Shown here: positions 42,122 through 49,383 of the stretch, one piece after another
Layout of the letters: the number at the start of each line of letters is the position of its first letter
Numbering within the stretch: the stretch's first letter is position 1
Source of the DNA: JAWKUK01 sp964402175
GTDB lineage: Bacteria > Planctomycetota > UBA1135 > GCA-002686595
Direction of reading: 5' to 3'
Length of the DNA stretch: 64,000 nucleotides
Assembly (NCBI GenBank): GCA_964402175.1
Contig: CAYOBN010000002.1
Span: 1 to 64,000, forward strand
Translations under genes and position numbers: made by a program
Notes under the pieces: model-generated
Database searches by the model: none
Told to the model about the DNA's origin: nothing
Seen by the model: only the letters and a program-made list of their open reading frames with translations

Positions 42122-42262
42122 GCGGGCTTGGAGCTCCAGCGGGGGCGCTCCTCCTAAGTCGCTCTCGATATCCACTTGTCCCGAGCCTGGAACCCGGGTA
42201 CCGTTCCGGACCGCCCGCGCGGATTTCCTGCTCTACCCCTCCCCGCCCCGCCGATCTCGACG

Positions 42263-42282
42263 TAGACTGAGACGCAGTCTCA
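42263..42282 (+). promoter_or_regulatory. Fur-like dyad and -10 before feoA
   Basis: TAGACT (42263-42268) overlaps a perfect dyad TGAGAC-GCA-GTCTCA (42268-42282), 11 nt before the feoA ATG. The layout resembles a short Fur-type 15-mer covering the start of transcription. A DtxR-family or Fur repressor sensing iron is the expected ligand. Confidence 0.5.
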
Positions 42283-42293
42283 TCCAGCCTCCC

Positions 42294-42590
42294 ATGCGCG
42301 CCAGCAACCCGAACCAACCGGTCCCCCTCTGCTCCGTCCTCGAGCTGCGCCGCGGCGCGCGCGCGGTCGTGCGGGCCTACGAGGGCGCCGATGCGGCGGC
42401 CACGCGGGCGCTCGCGCAGCGCCTCGTCGCGATGGGCCTTCCGATCGGGGCCGAGGCCGAGGTGCTCGTGCAGCGCGGCCGCGGGCCGGTGCTCCTCCGC
42501 TCGCGCGAGGCGCGCATCGCCCTCGGCCAGGACGAAGCGCGCTGCGTGCGCGTCGAGGCCCTCGGCGCGGCGGCGGGCATCCAGAACTGA
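42294..42590 (+). CDS. feoA: Ferrous iron transport protein A
   Basis: A 98-residue FeoA with an SH3-like fold. The sequence begins PLCSVLELRRGARAVVRAYE and has the family core LAQRLVAMGLPIGAEAEVLV, then GPVLLRSREARIALGQDEA. FeoA assists FeoB at the membrane. It is the first gene of a feoABC operon. The N-terminal 10 residues before PLCSV are unusual, but the ATG is the only good start. Confidence 0.9.
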   Translation: MRASNPNQPVPLCSVLELRRGARAVVRAYEGADAAATRALAQRLVAMGLPIGAEAEVLVQRGRGPVLLRSREARIALGQDEARCVRVEALGAAAGIQN

Positions 42591-42690
42591 CGGCCGCGCG
42601 CTGGGCCCCCACGGGCCCGCGCGCGCCAGCGCGATCGAGGGCCAGAGCGGTGACGGGCCGTGACGGAAGCGCGAGTCGTTCCCCCCGGCG

Positions 42691-44844
42691 GTGCGCTGGG
42701 CGACGCGCGCGGACCATTCCAGTGCAGCGGGTAGGGCGAAGTTGAGCGCGATCGATCCAGCGAGCGCCGAGGCGCTGCAGCGCCGAGGGGATGCGCCGCT
42801 GACGGCGGCCCTCGCCGGCCAGCCGAATGTCGGGAAGTCGACGCTGTTCGCGCGGCTGACGGGGGCCTCGTTGGAGGCGGGCAACTGGCCGGGCAAGACG
42901 GTCGAGCGCCGCGAAGGCCGCGCGGAGGCGGGGGCGATCGAACTCGCGATCGTCGACCTGCCCGGGACGTACACGCTGACGGCGGCTTCGGACGAGGAGC
43001 GCATCGCGCGGGACCACGTCGTGCACGGTCGCCCCGACGTCGTGGCGGTGGTGCTCGACGCGACGGCGCTCGAGCGGGGCCTCTACCTCCTGGCCGAGGT
43101 GCTGCAGCTCGGGACGCCCGTGGTCGTCGCGCTGAACCGCACGGACCTCGCAGAGCGGGCGGGCACACCGGTCGACGCCGCCGCGTTGGGCGCGAGCCTC
43201 GGCCTGCCGGTCGTGCCGGTCGTCGCGCGCACGGGTGAGGGGGTCCCGGCCCTCGCCGAGGCGCTCGCGGGCGTCGCGAGCGGCGAGCGCCCCCCCCACC
43301 CCGCGCCGTTCGAGCTCGAAGCCGAGACCGCGGCGCTCGTCGACCGCGCCGTGGCGCTCGTCGGGCCGCACGTCCCGGCGCCGTACCCCGTCGGCTGGGT
43401 CGCCCACAAGCTGCTCGAAGGGGACAGCGAGGTGCTGGGGCTCGTGCGGCGCTGGCTGCCCGAGTCGGAGGGCCCGCAGCTCGCGGCCCTCACGGCGGAG
43501 AGCGAAACGGCGGCGATGGCGCTCGCAGGCGCACGCTACGCGTGGGCCGGGCGCGCCGCGCGCGCGGCGACGGCGGGCGACGGCGGCCGCGGGCTGAACG
43601 CGGCCGAGCGCGGCACCGACCGCGTCGACCGCGTGGCGCTGCACCCGGTGTTCGGTGTGGCGCTGCTGATCCTGCTGTCGTTCGGCGTCTACCAGCTCAC
43701 GCTGACGCTCGCGGGACCGTTGCAGGACCTGCTCGACGGCTGGGTCGCCGCCGTCGGCGAGCGCGCTGCGGGCTGGGCGAGCCGCTTCGGGCCCGTGGCG
43801 ACCGACTTCGTCCAGAACGGCCTCTTCGGCAGCGTGGGGCTGCTCGTGACGTTCCTGCCGGTTCTGGCGGTGTTCTTCGCCCTCTTCGGCCTGCTCGAGG
43901 ACACGGGTTACATGGCGCGCGCGGCGTTTGTGCTCGATCGCGCTCTGTCGGCGGTGGGGCTGCGCGGCAAGAGCTTCCTGCCGATGTTCGTCGGCGCGGG
44001 CTGCAACGTGCCCGCGGTGTACGGCGCGCGGGTGATCGAAGCGCGCTCGGCGCGCCTCCTGACGATCCTGTTGCTGCCGCTGGTGCCGTGTTCGGCGCGC
44101 CTCGTCGTGCTGGCGCTGCTGGTGCCGGCGTTCTTTGCGGGACAGGCTGCGTTGGTGTCGGTCGGCCTGATCGCCTTGAACATCCTCGTGATCGCGCTGC
44201 TGGGCGCGGCGCTGTCGCGGTTGCTCTTCCGCGGCGAACGGCAGTCGTTTGTCATGGAGCTGCCGCGGTATTCCATGCCGAGCCTCACGGCGGTGGGCCT
44301 CTCCGTGTGGACGAAGCTGCGCGACTTCCTGCGCAGCGCGGGCACGATGATCGTGGTGATCGCAGCGCTGGTGTGGGCGCTCTCGGCGTTCCCCGGCGCG
44401 CTGCGCGGCGGCGACTACACGATCGAACAGAGCTACCTCGGCCGCCTCGGGCACTTCCTCGAACCGCTCGGCGCGCCGATGGACATGGACTGGCGGCTCA
44501 TCGTCGCGGTGTTCACGGGCTTCATCGCCAAAGAGGTGGTGATCGCGACGCTCGGCGTGCTCTACGCCGCGACGAGCGAAGACGCGATCGTCGCGACGAT
44601 GCAGGCGACGATCTCACCCGCGACCGCCCTGGCGTTCCTCGTCATCACGATGCTCTTCATCCCCTGTGTCGGCACGGTCGCGGCGATGAAGCGTGAAGCG
44701 GGCGCGCGCTGGATGGCCTTCGGAGTGGTGCTGCTCGTCGTGGTCTCCTACCTCGGCGGCCTCGCGGTATACGAGGTCGCTGCGCTCGCCGGCTTGGACC
44801 AGATCGCCGCCGCACCGGCGGTCGAGAGCGAGGCGGTGCGCTGA
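42691..44844 (+). CDS. feoB: Ferrous iron transporter B
   Basis: A 717-residue FeoB: an N-terminal G domain with G1 GQPNVGKS (43-50), GNWPGKTVE switch region, G3 DLPGTYTL and G4 NRTD, then a helical insert and a membrane domain with about ten helices including the two gate repeats (SFLPMFVGAGCNVPAVYGAR and FTGFIAKEVVIATLGVL). It imports Fe(II). The start is uncertain: GTG at 42691 gives the longest frame, while TTG at 42742 (SAIDPASAEAL) leaves 24 residues before G1, closer to the family. A gap of 100 nt separates it from feoA. Confidence 0.95.
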   Translation: MRWATRADHSSAAGRAKLSAIDPASAEALQRRGDAPLTAALAGQPNVGKSTLFARLTGASLEAGNWPGKTVERREGRAEAGAIELAIVDLPGTYTLTAASDEERIARDHVVHGRPDVVAVVLDATALERGLYLLAEVLQLGTPVVVALNRTDLAERAGTPVDAAALGASLGLPVVPVVARTGEGVPALAEALAGVASGERPPHPAPFELEAETAALVDRAVALVGPHVPAPYPVGWVAHKLLEGDSEVLGLVRRWLPESEGPQLAALTAESETAAMALAGARYAWAGRAARAATAGDGGRGLNAAERGTDRVDRVALHPVFGVALLILLSFGVYQLTLTLAGPLQDLLDGWVAAVGERAAGWASRFGPVATDFVQNGLFGSVGLLVTFLPVLAVFFALFGLLEDTGYMARAAFVLDRALSAVGLRGKSFLPMFVGAGCNVPAVYGARVIEARSARLLTILLLPLVPCSARLVVLALLVPAFFAGQAALVSVGLIALNILVIALLGAALSRLLFRGERQSFVMELPRYSMPSLTAVGLSVWTKLRDFLRSAGTMIVVIAALVWALSAFPGALRGGDYTIEQSYLGRLGHFLEPLGAPMDMDWRLIVAVFTGFIAKEVVIATLGVLYAATSEDAIVATMQATISPATALAFLVITMLFIPCVGTVAAMKREAGARWMAFGVVLLVVVSYLGGLAVYEVAALAGLDQIAAAPAVESEAVR

Positions 44845-45107
44845 TGCTGCGTCCCTTGCTCCAGAGGTTTGCGGCCGGCGGCTCGGTGCACCTCGGCGAG
44901 CTCGCAGACGAGCTCGGCGTGACCGAGGTCGCCGTGCGCGACATGCTGCGCGACCTCGCGCTGCGGGGTTACCTGCGGCCCGCGGGCGGTGCGTGCAGCA
45001 CGAAGTGCGGCGGCTGTGCGTTCAGCTCGAGCTGCCACGGTTCCGCGGCCGCCGTGACGTGGACTTTGACCGAGAAGGGCCACCGCGCTGTCGCTGCGGT
45101 CGCCTGA
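44844..45107 (+). CDS. feoC: FeoC-like winged-helix protein with cysteine cluster
   Basis: An 87-residue winged-helix protein of the FeoC family. The helix-turn-helix is VHLGELADELGVTEVAVRDM, followed by a wing holding Cys51, Cys55, Cys58 and Cys64 (CSTKCGGCAFSSSC). In FeoC such cysteines bind an iron-sulfur cluster. It may regulate feo expression or FeoB stability. Its ATG overlaps the feoB stop (TGATG), so it is coupled. Confidence 0.88.
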   Translation: MLRPLLQRFAAGGSVHLGELADELGVTEVAVRDMLRDLALRGYLRPAGGACSTKCGGCAFSSSCHGSAAAVTWTLTEKGHRAVAAVA

Positions 45108-45225
45108 AGTGCCTGAATTGCGAGCGGGAGCCGCGAATCCACGCTGGCTGACCCCCGAGATCGCGGCGACGTGCGACACTCTGGGGTCTCGGCGAAAGGC
45201 TGCCACCGGTCGGCGAGGAGTCCCC

Positions 45226-45594
45226 ATGAACGCTGCCTCCGTCGACGCTTACGTCGCGTCAGCGCCCCCCGAGCAACAGGGGACGCTGCGTGTGCTCCGT
45301 GCGCTGCTGCAGCGCCACCTCGGCGCGTGCACGCGCGAGTCCCTCGGCACGAGCGGCTTTCCCGTGCGCACGCTCGACGACGCCTGGGTCGCGGGTTTCG
45401 CCTGGCGCAAGAAGGGCCCCATGCTCTACGTGATGAACGCGGGGCTCCTGGATCGCTACTCGGAGCGCCTCGGCCCGCTGCGCTCCGGGCGCTCGTGTGT
45501 GGAGTGGCGCGCGACGCGCCGGCTCTCGCTCGAGGCGCTCACCGCACTCGTCGAGGAGCTGCTCGGCGAAGAGGCGCGGCGGCTGGGCCGCTGA
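45226..45594 (+). CDS. DUF1801 (YdhG-like) family protein
   Basis: A 122-residue DUF1801 protein: VDAYVASAPPEQQGTLRVLR at the start, FAWRKKGPMLYVMNAGLLDR in the middle and WRATRRLSLEALTALVEELL at the end. Some members are described as frataxin-like iron chaperones, which would fit the position after feoABC, but the function is not proved for this group. GAGGAG lies 6 nt before the ATG and the 118-nt spacer suggests a separate transcript. The stop codon falls inside the first unit of a 14-bp tandem repeat. Confidence 0.8.
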   Translation: MNAASVDAYVASAPPEQQGTLRVLRALLQRHLGACTRESLGTSGFPVRTLDDAWVAGFAWRKKGPMLYVMNAGLLDRYSERLGPLRSGRSCVEWRATRRLSLEALTALVEELLGEEARRLGR

Positions 45595-45628
45595 TTCGGG
45601 GCCGCTGATTCGGGGCCGCTGATTCGGG
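45585..45628. repeat. 14-bp tandem repeat, left part
   Basis: Three copies of a 14-bp unit (GGGGCCGCTGATTC, the first with its leading base changed) run from the DUF1801 stop codon to the assembly gap. The same unit resumes on the other side. Confidence 0.85.
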
Positions 45629-45728
45629 NNNNNNNNNNNNNNNNNNNNNNNNNNNNNNNNNNNNNNNNNNNNNNNNNNNNNNNNNNNNNNNNNNNNNNNN
45701 NNNNNNNNNNNNNNNNNNNNNNNNNNNN
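45629..45728. other. Assembly gap (100 N)
   Basis: Exactly 100 N bases, the conventional length for a gap of unknown size. It is flanked on both sides by the same 14-bp tandem repeat, so the assembler probably failed in a longer array. Confidence 0.95.
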
Positions 45729-45772
45729 GGGCCGCTGATTCGGGGCCGCTGATTCGGGGCCGCTGATTCGGG
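45729..45772. repeat. 14-bp tandem repeat, right part
   Basis: Three more copies of the 14-bp unit, ending 11 bp before the symporter stop codon. The array lies between two convergent genes. Each unit holds TGA on the plus strand. Confidence 0.85.
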
Positions 45773-45782
45773 TTCGCTGAGT

Positions 45783-47108
45783 TCAGGGTCGCTCTTCGTC
45801 GTCGGGCGCGACCCCGGGGTTGTGGCGGGCGACCCACACACTGCACAAGAGGTCGCTGGTGACGTTGGGCATCGTGCGCGTCATGTCGACGATGCGGTCG
45901 ACACCGATGATGAGCGCCACCATCTCGGGCGGGACACCGACCTGCGAGAGCACGATCGTCAGCAGCGGCAGCGAACCTCCGGGCACACCGGCCGCGCCGA
46001 TCGCCGTCAGCACCGCGAGCGCGACGACGATCGCCTGCGAAGCGAGCGACAGCTCGACCCCGGCGACCTGTGCGAGGAACAGCACCGTGACACCTTCGAA
46101 GAGCGCTGTGCCGTTCATGTTCATCGTCGCGCCGAGCGGCATCACGAAGCCGGCGATCGGCTTCGGGACACCGAAGTTCTCGATCGCGGTCTTGATGGTC
46201 GTCGGGAGCGTCGCGTTGCTCGACGAGGTCGAGAACGCCGTGACGAGCAATGCGCGGAGCCCGCGGAACAGCGGGACAGGGCGGATTCCGATCAGCAGGA
46301 ACGCCAGGGTCGGTAGGACCACGAACTGGAAGAAGAGGAGGCCCGCCAGAGCGGTCAACACGTACACACCGAGCGAGCGCATGACATCGAGCCCGAGCTT
46401 CGACGTCACCGCGAAGATCAGCCCGAACACCCCGTAGGGCGCCATCGCCATCGCAAACCCGAGGATCTTCGTGCAGACCTCGTACAGCGTCTCGAGCGCG
46501 TCGAGGAAGACCCGTGTACGCTCGCGCGGGATCCGTGTCAGCGCGATCCCGACCATCAGCGCGAAGAAGATGACACCGAGGGTCTCGCGCTCGTTCCCCG
46601 CGCTCGCAAAGACGTTGCGCGGGATGATGTTCACGAACGTATGGATCGAGAACCCCGTGCCCGCTGCGGCTTGATCCATGCGCGCTTTGGCGTCGCCGGC
46701 GAACTCGGCCATCACCTGGTCGCGCACTTCGGGCGAGAGCCCCTCTCCCGGCGCCAGCACATTGACGAGGGTCAAGCCGATCGCAGCGGCAAGGGCCGTC
46801 GTTCCGACGAACCAAGCGAGGGTGCGCCCTCCGAGCTTGCCGAGCTGCTTGACGTTGCCGAGCCCGGCGACCCCCAGCACGAGCGACGAGAACACCAGCG
46901 GCACGACCACCATGAAGAGAAGCCGCAGGAACACGTCGCCGACGGGTTTGGCGACGTTGTCCGCCCACCACACCACTCGCGCGCGCTCGGGCCCGTCCGG
47001 GAACGCGAGGTTCAGCGCGAGGCCCACGACGGCGCCTGCGACGAGGCCGATCAGGATGCGGGTGGGCAGGGAGACGCCGCGCGCCTCGCCTCGGGGGGTC
47101 TGGTCCAT
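45783..47108 (-). CDS. Dicarboxylate/amino acid:cation symporter (DAACS family)
   Basis: A 441-residue polytopic transporter of the DctA/GltP family. Signatures are RLLFMVVVPLVFSSLVLGVA, the serine-rich reentrant loop AFSTSSSNATLPTTI, NMNGTALFEGVTVLFLAQ and the late GVPGGSLPLLTI and DRIVDMTRTMPNVTSDL. It couples uptake of C4-dicarboxylates or acidic/neutral amino acids to sodium or protons; the exact substrate is not determinable. The start MDQTPRGEARGVSLPTR at 47108 was chosen because the longer frame enters the divergent SRAP promoter. TACCAT lies 53 nt upstream. Confidence 0.92.
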   Translation of the reverse strand: MDQTPRGEARGVSLPTRILIGLVAGAVVGLALNLAFPDGPERARVVWWADNVAKPVGDVFLRLLFMVVVPLVFSSLVLGVAGLGNVKQLGKLGGRTLAWFVGTTALAAAIGLTLVNVLAPGEGLSPEVRDQVMAEFAGDAKARMDQAAAGTGFSIHTFVNIIPRNVFASAGNERETLGVIFFALMVGIALTRIPRERTRVFLDALETLYEVCTKILGFAMAMAPYGVFGLIFAVTSKLGLDVMRSLGVYVLTALAGLLFFQFVVLPTLAFLLIGIRPVPLFRGLRALLVTAFSTSSSNATLPTTIKTAIENFGVPKPIAGFVMPLGATMNMNGTALFEGVTVLFLAQVAGVELSLASQAIVVALAVLTAIGAAGVPGGSLPLLTIVLSQVGVPPEMVALIIGVDRIVDMTRTMPNVTSDLLCSVWVARHNPGVAPDDEERP

Positions 47109-47190
47109 GCCGTGGGCTCTCGGGGGGACGGCGCACGTGCGCCGAGGATGGGGCGGGGACCATGGTACACCGCTCGGCAGGGAGCGCACG

Positions 47191-47196
47191 TAGGAT
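47191..47196 (+). promoter_or_regulatory. -10-like TAGGAT, 7 nt before the SRAP start
   Basis: The SRAP start is fixed by its catalytic Cys2, so the 7-nt distance from TAGGAT to the ATG is reliable. Transcription from this element would begin at or next to the A of the ATG, giving leaderless mRNA. Confidence 0.55.
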
Positions 47197-47203
47197 GGCA
47201 CCC

Positions 47204-47899
47204 ATGTGCGGTCGCTACGCCATCACGACGGACCCGGAGGTGCTCGCTGCGCTGCTCGGCCTCGCCGAAGCGCCCGCGTACGACGTGCGCTACAACTTGG
47301 CGCCGACGCAGCTTGCGCCCGTCGCGCGCCTCGATCCGAACGGTGACGTGTCGCTCACGCCGCTGCGCTGGGGGCTCGTGCCGACATGGGCGAAGGATCC
47401 GGCCTTCGGCGCGCGCACGATCAACGCACGCTCCGAGACTGCGGCAGAGAAACCCTCGTTCCGCAGCGCGTGGAAGCAGCGCCGCTGCATCGTGCCCGCC
47501 AGTTGGTTCTACGAATGGCGGAGCGACGGCGACAAGGTCAAGACACCGCTGCGCATCGAGCGCCGTGACGGTGAGACGCTCACCTTCGCAGGCCTCTGGG
47601 AGTCCTGGAAGGGCAACAGCGAGGTCCCGGGCTTCGAGTCCTTCACCATCCTGACGACTGCGGCCAACGGAACCCTCGCACCGCTGCACGATCGGATGCC
47701 GGTCATCCTCGTCGACCGAGACGCCCGCGAGCGCTGGCTCGACCTGCGCACCCCCGATGCCGCGTCGCTGATGCAGCCCGCTCCGGACGATCTCCTGCAC
47801 TACTTCGCAGTCAGCACACGCGTCAACAGCGTACGCAACGAAGGCCCCGAGCTCGGCGATCCCGTGCCCGATGGTCCATTCTTCGGAGGCCCGGCATGA
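47204..47899 (+). CDS. SRAP family protein (YedK/HMCES-like abasic-site crosslinker)
   Basis: A 231-residue SOS-response-associated peptidase (SRAP) protein. After methionine removal Cys2 (MCGRYAITTD) forms a thiazolidine crosslink with abasic sites in single-stranded DNA. The active-site residues Asn74 (INARSE), Glu104 (WFYEW) and His162 (PLHDRMPVIL) are present. It protects damaged replication forks. The Cys2 requirement fixes the start at 47204. Its stop overlaps the start of the next ORF by 4 nt. Confidence 0.95.
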   Translation: MCGRYAITTDPEVLAALLGLAEAPAYDVRYNLAPTQLAPVARLDPNGDVSLTPLRWGLVPTWAKDPAFGARTINARSETAAEKPSFRSAWKQRRCIVPASWFYEWRSDGDKVKTPLRIERRDGETLTFAGLWESWKGNSEVPGFESFTILTTAANGTLAPLHDRMPVILVDRDARERWLDLRTPDAASLMQPAPDDLLHYFAVSTRVNSVRNEGPELGDPVPDGPFFGGPA

Positions 47900-49338
47900 A
47901 CGCACTGCGAGCGCTCACGGTCGCCCTTGCCATCCTGGCGCTGGCGTTCGCACTGCACCTACACCGCGCGGAACGCGCCGATTACGGGTCGCAGCCGCTC
48001 AGCCGCGACGTCGACGAAGCCGGAGCAGTGCCGCGCCGTGAGGGCGCGCTCGCACGGGCAAGTGAAGCCTGCACGAGCGGAGCACAGACCCCCGCTCGCA
48101 AAGAGGCGCTGGAGAATGAACCGGTGTACGCAGCGGTCGCGGCCCCGACCACGGCGCCCCGTGAACGGAAGCTCCTGGTCGCGGGCAAGGTCGAAGCGCG
48201 CACGGGAGAGCGCCTGCTGTTCAGCCGTGTCGTGGTCGAGCGCGTCGTGCTGGACCGTCCCCGAGTCGACGACACCTCGTTGGAGGAGCTCGCAGGGGCA
48301 GAGACCGCGCAGCGCTGGCGTGTGGGCGGCCTCAGCGGGCTTCCAGCCCGCGACGGTACGTTCGCGATCGAGTACGAAGAGCCGCTGGATCTCGGCCACG
48401 TGGACGCGGTAGGACCTCTGGATCCGCGCTCTGTGTTCCTCCAACTGACCGCGACCGCGCGCGACCATCGCCGCGCGTCGGTCCGGTTCGAGCCAGGTCA
48501 GCGCGACGTGCGTCTGCTGCTCGATCCTGTCGGACACCTGGAGCTCGAAACCGGCTGCGAGCCGCAGTTCGAAGGGACTACCTTGCGCCTGCGCGTCGTC
48601 GACGCGGACGGCGTGGAGTTCAGCGAGTTCGCAAAAGCTGGAAAGAAGGCCCGAATCGAGTCGCTGGCCCTCGGGTTCGCCACGCTGGAGGTGTCGCTGA
48701 GCCATGCGGACACGACGCTCGTGACGCTCCGCGATGTCCAGGTCCGGCAGGGTGTATGCACCGATCAGCGGCTGCAGCCGCTGTCGCTCCATGGCCGTAT
48801 GGAGCTGCGCAACATCCACGTGACGTGCAGCGGCCTGCCATTGAACGCAAAGGACGGGGTCAGTCTGTTCCTGCCCGGGCACACGCGCAGCACAGGAAGC
48901 GGCTTCGAGCGCACCGCCCATGGCTTGCGCTTTGTCGCCGTGGTCGGCAGCGCACCGGTCGGCTCCGTGCAGGTGCATGGGTATCGAGTCTCGGAGCCGG
49001 CGCCGCTCACCGAAGGGCTGCACATCGACCTCGTCCGTGACCGGATCGTCGAGGTCACTCTCGGTCCGCCACCGGCGTCGTCTGGCGTATACGGCCTGCA
49101 GGCCGAGAGCCTCGAGGACGAGGATGGCCTGCATGTGGAGAGCGAAGTCAGCCGCGCGCCAGGCTCGGCGACCGCATACCTGCGCAATCCCCCGGTCGGC
49201 AAGGCTCGCGTCCGGCTCGTTCGACGCACCCTGGGCGGCACCGACGGGTCAGGCCCTGTCGTCGCGGAGGGCCCCTGGCACCCGGTGGTGTTGCCTGGTC
49301 CGCCGCACACCAGAGTCGCGTTGGACGTGTCCCACTGA
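47896..49338 (+). CDS. Hypothetical membrane-anchored protein
   Basis: A 480-residue protein with an N-terminal anchor or signal (LRALTVALAILALAFALHL) and a long beta-rich exterior (LLVAGKVEARTGERLLFSRV, VSLSHADTTLVTLRDVQVRQ, ARVRLVRRTLGGTD). The strand-dense pattern suggests several carboxypeptidase-regulatory-like or Ig-like domains but no enzyme. The ATG overlaps the SRAP stop codon (ATGA). Co-transcription with a DNA-repair gene may be only positional. I recognise no family. Confidence 0.7.
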   Translation: MNALRALTVALAILALAFALHLHRAERADYGSQPLSRDVDEAGAVPRREGALARASEACTSGAQTPARKEALENEPVYAAVAAPTTAPRERKLLVAGKVEARTGERLLFSRVVVERVVLDRPRVDDTSLEELAGAETAQRWRVGGLSGLPARDGTFAIEYEEPLDLGHVDAVGPLDPRSVFLQLTATARDHRRASVRFEPGQRDVRLLLDPVGHLELETGCEPQFEGTTLRLRVVDADGVEFSEFAKAGKKARIESLALGFATLEVSLSHADTTLVTLRDVQVRQGVCTDQRLQPLSLHGRMELRNIHVTCSGLPLNAKDGVSLFLPGHTRSTGSGFERTAHGLRFVAVVGSAPVGSVQVHGYRVSEPAPLTEGLHIDLVRDRIVEVTLGPPPASSGVYGLQAESLEDEDGLHVESEVSRAPGSATAYLRNPPVGKARVRLVRRTLGGTDGSGPVVAEGPWHPVVLPGPPHTRVALDVSH

Positions 49339-49364
49339 GGTCGCCGCGCGACGCCGCGCGCGGT

Positions 49365-49370
49365 TACCGT
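49365..49370 (+). promoter_or_regulatory. -10-like TACCGT before the AAA+/RF fusion gene
   Basis: TACCGT ends 13 nt before the ATG at 49384, within a 45-nt spacer after the hypothetical gene. No Shine-Dalgarno sequence is present. Confidence 0.4.
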
Positions 49371-49383
49371 AACGCCCCTCCCC

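Noticed and set aside
45585..45772. Possible CRISPR array
   Set aside because: Units are 14 bp and directly adjacent with no spacers.
45259..47205. Long minus-strand frame running through the N gap
   Set aside because: It only stays open because N codons are not stops and overlaps the real symporter gene in another frame.
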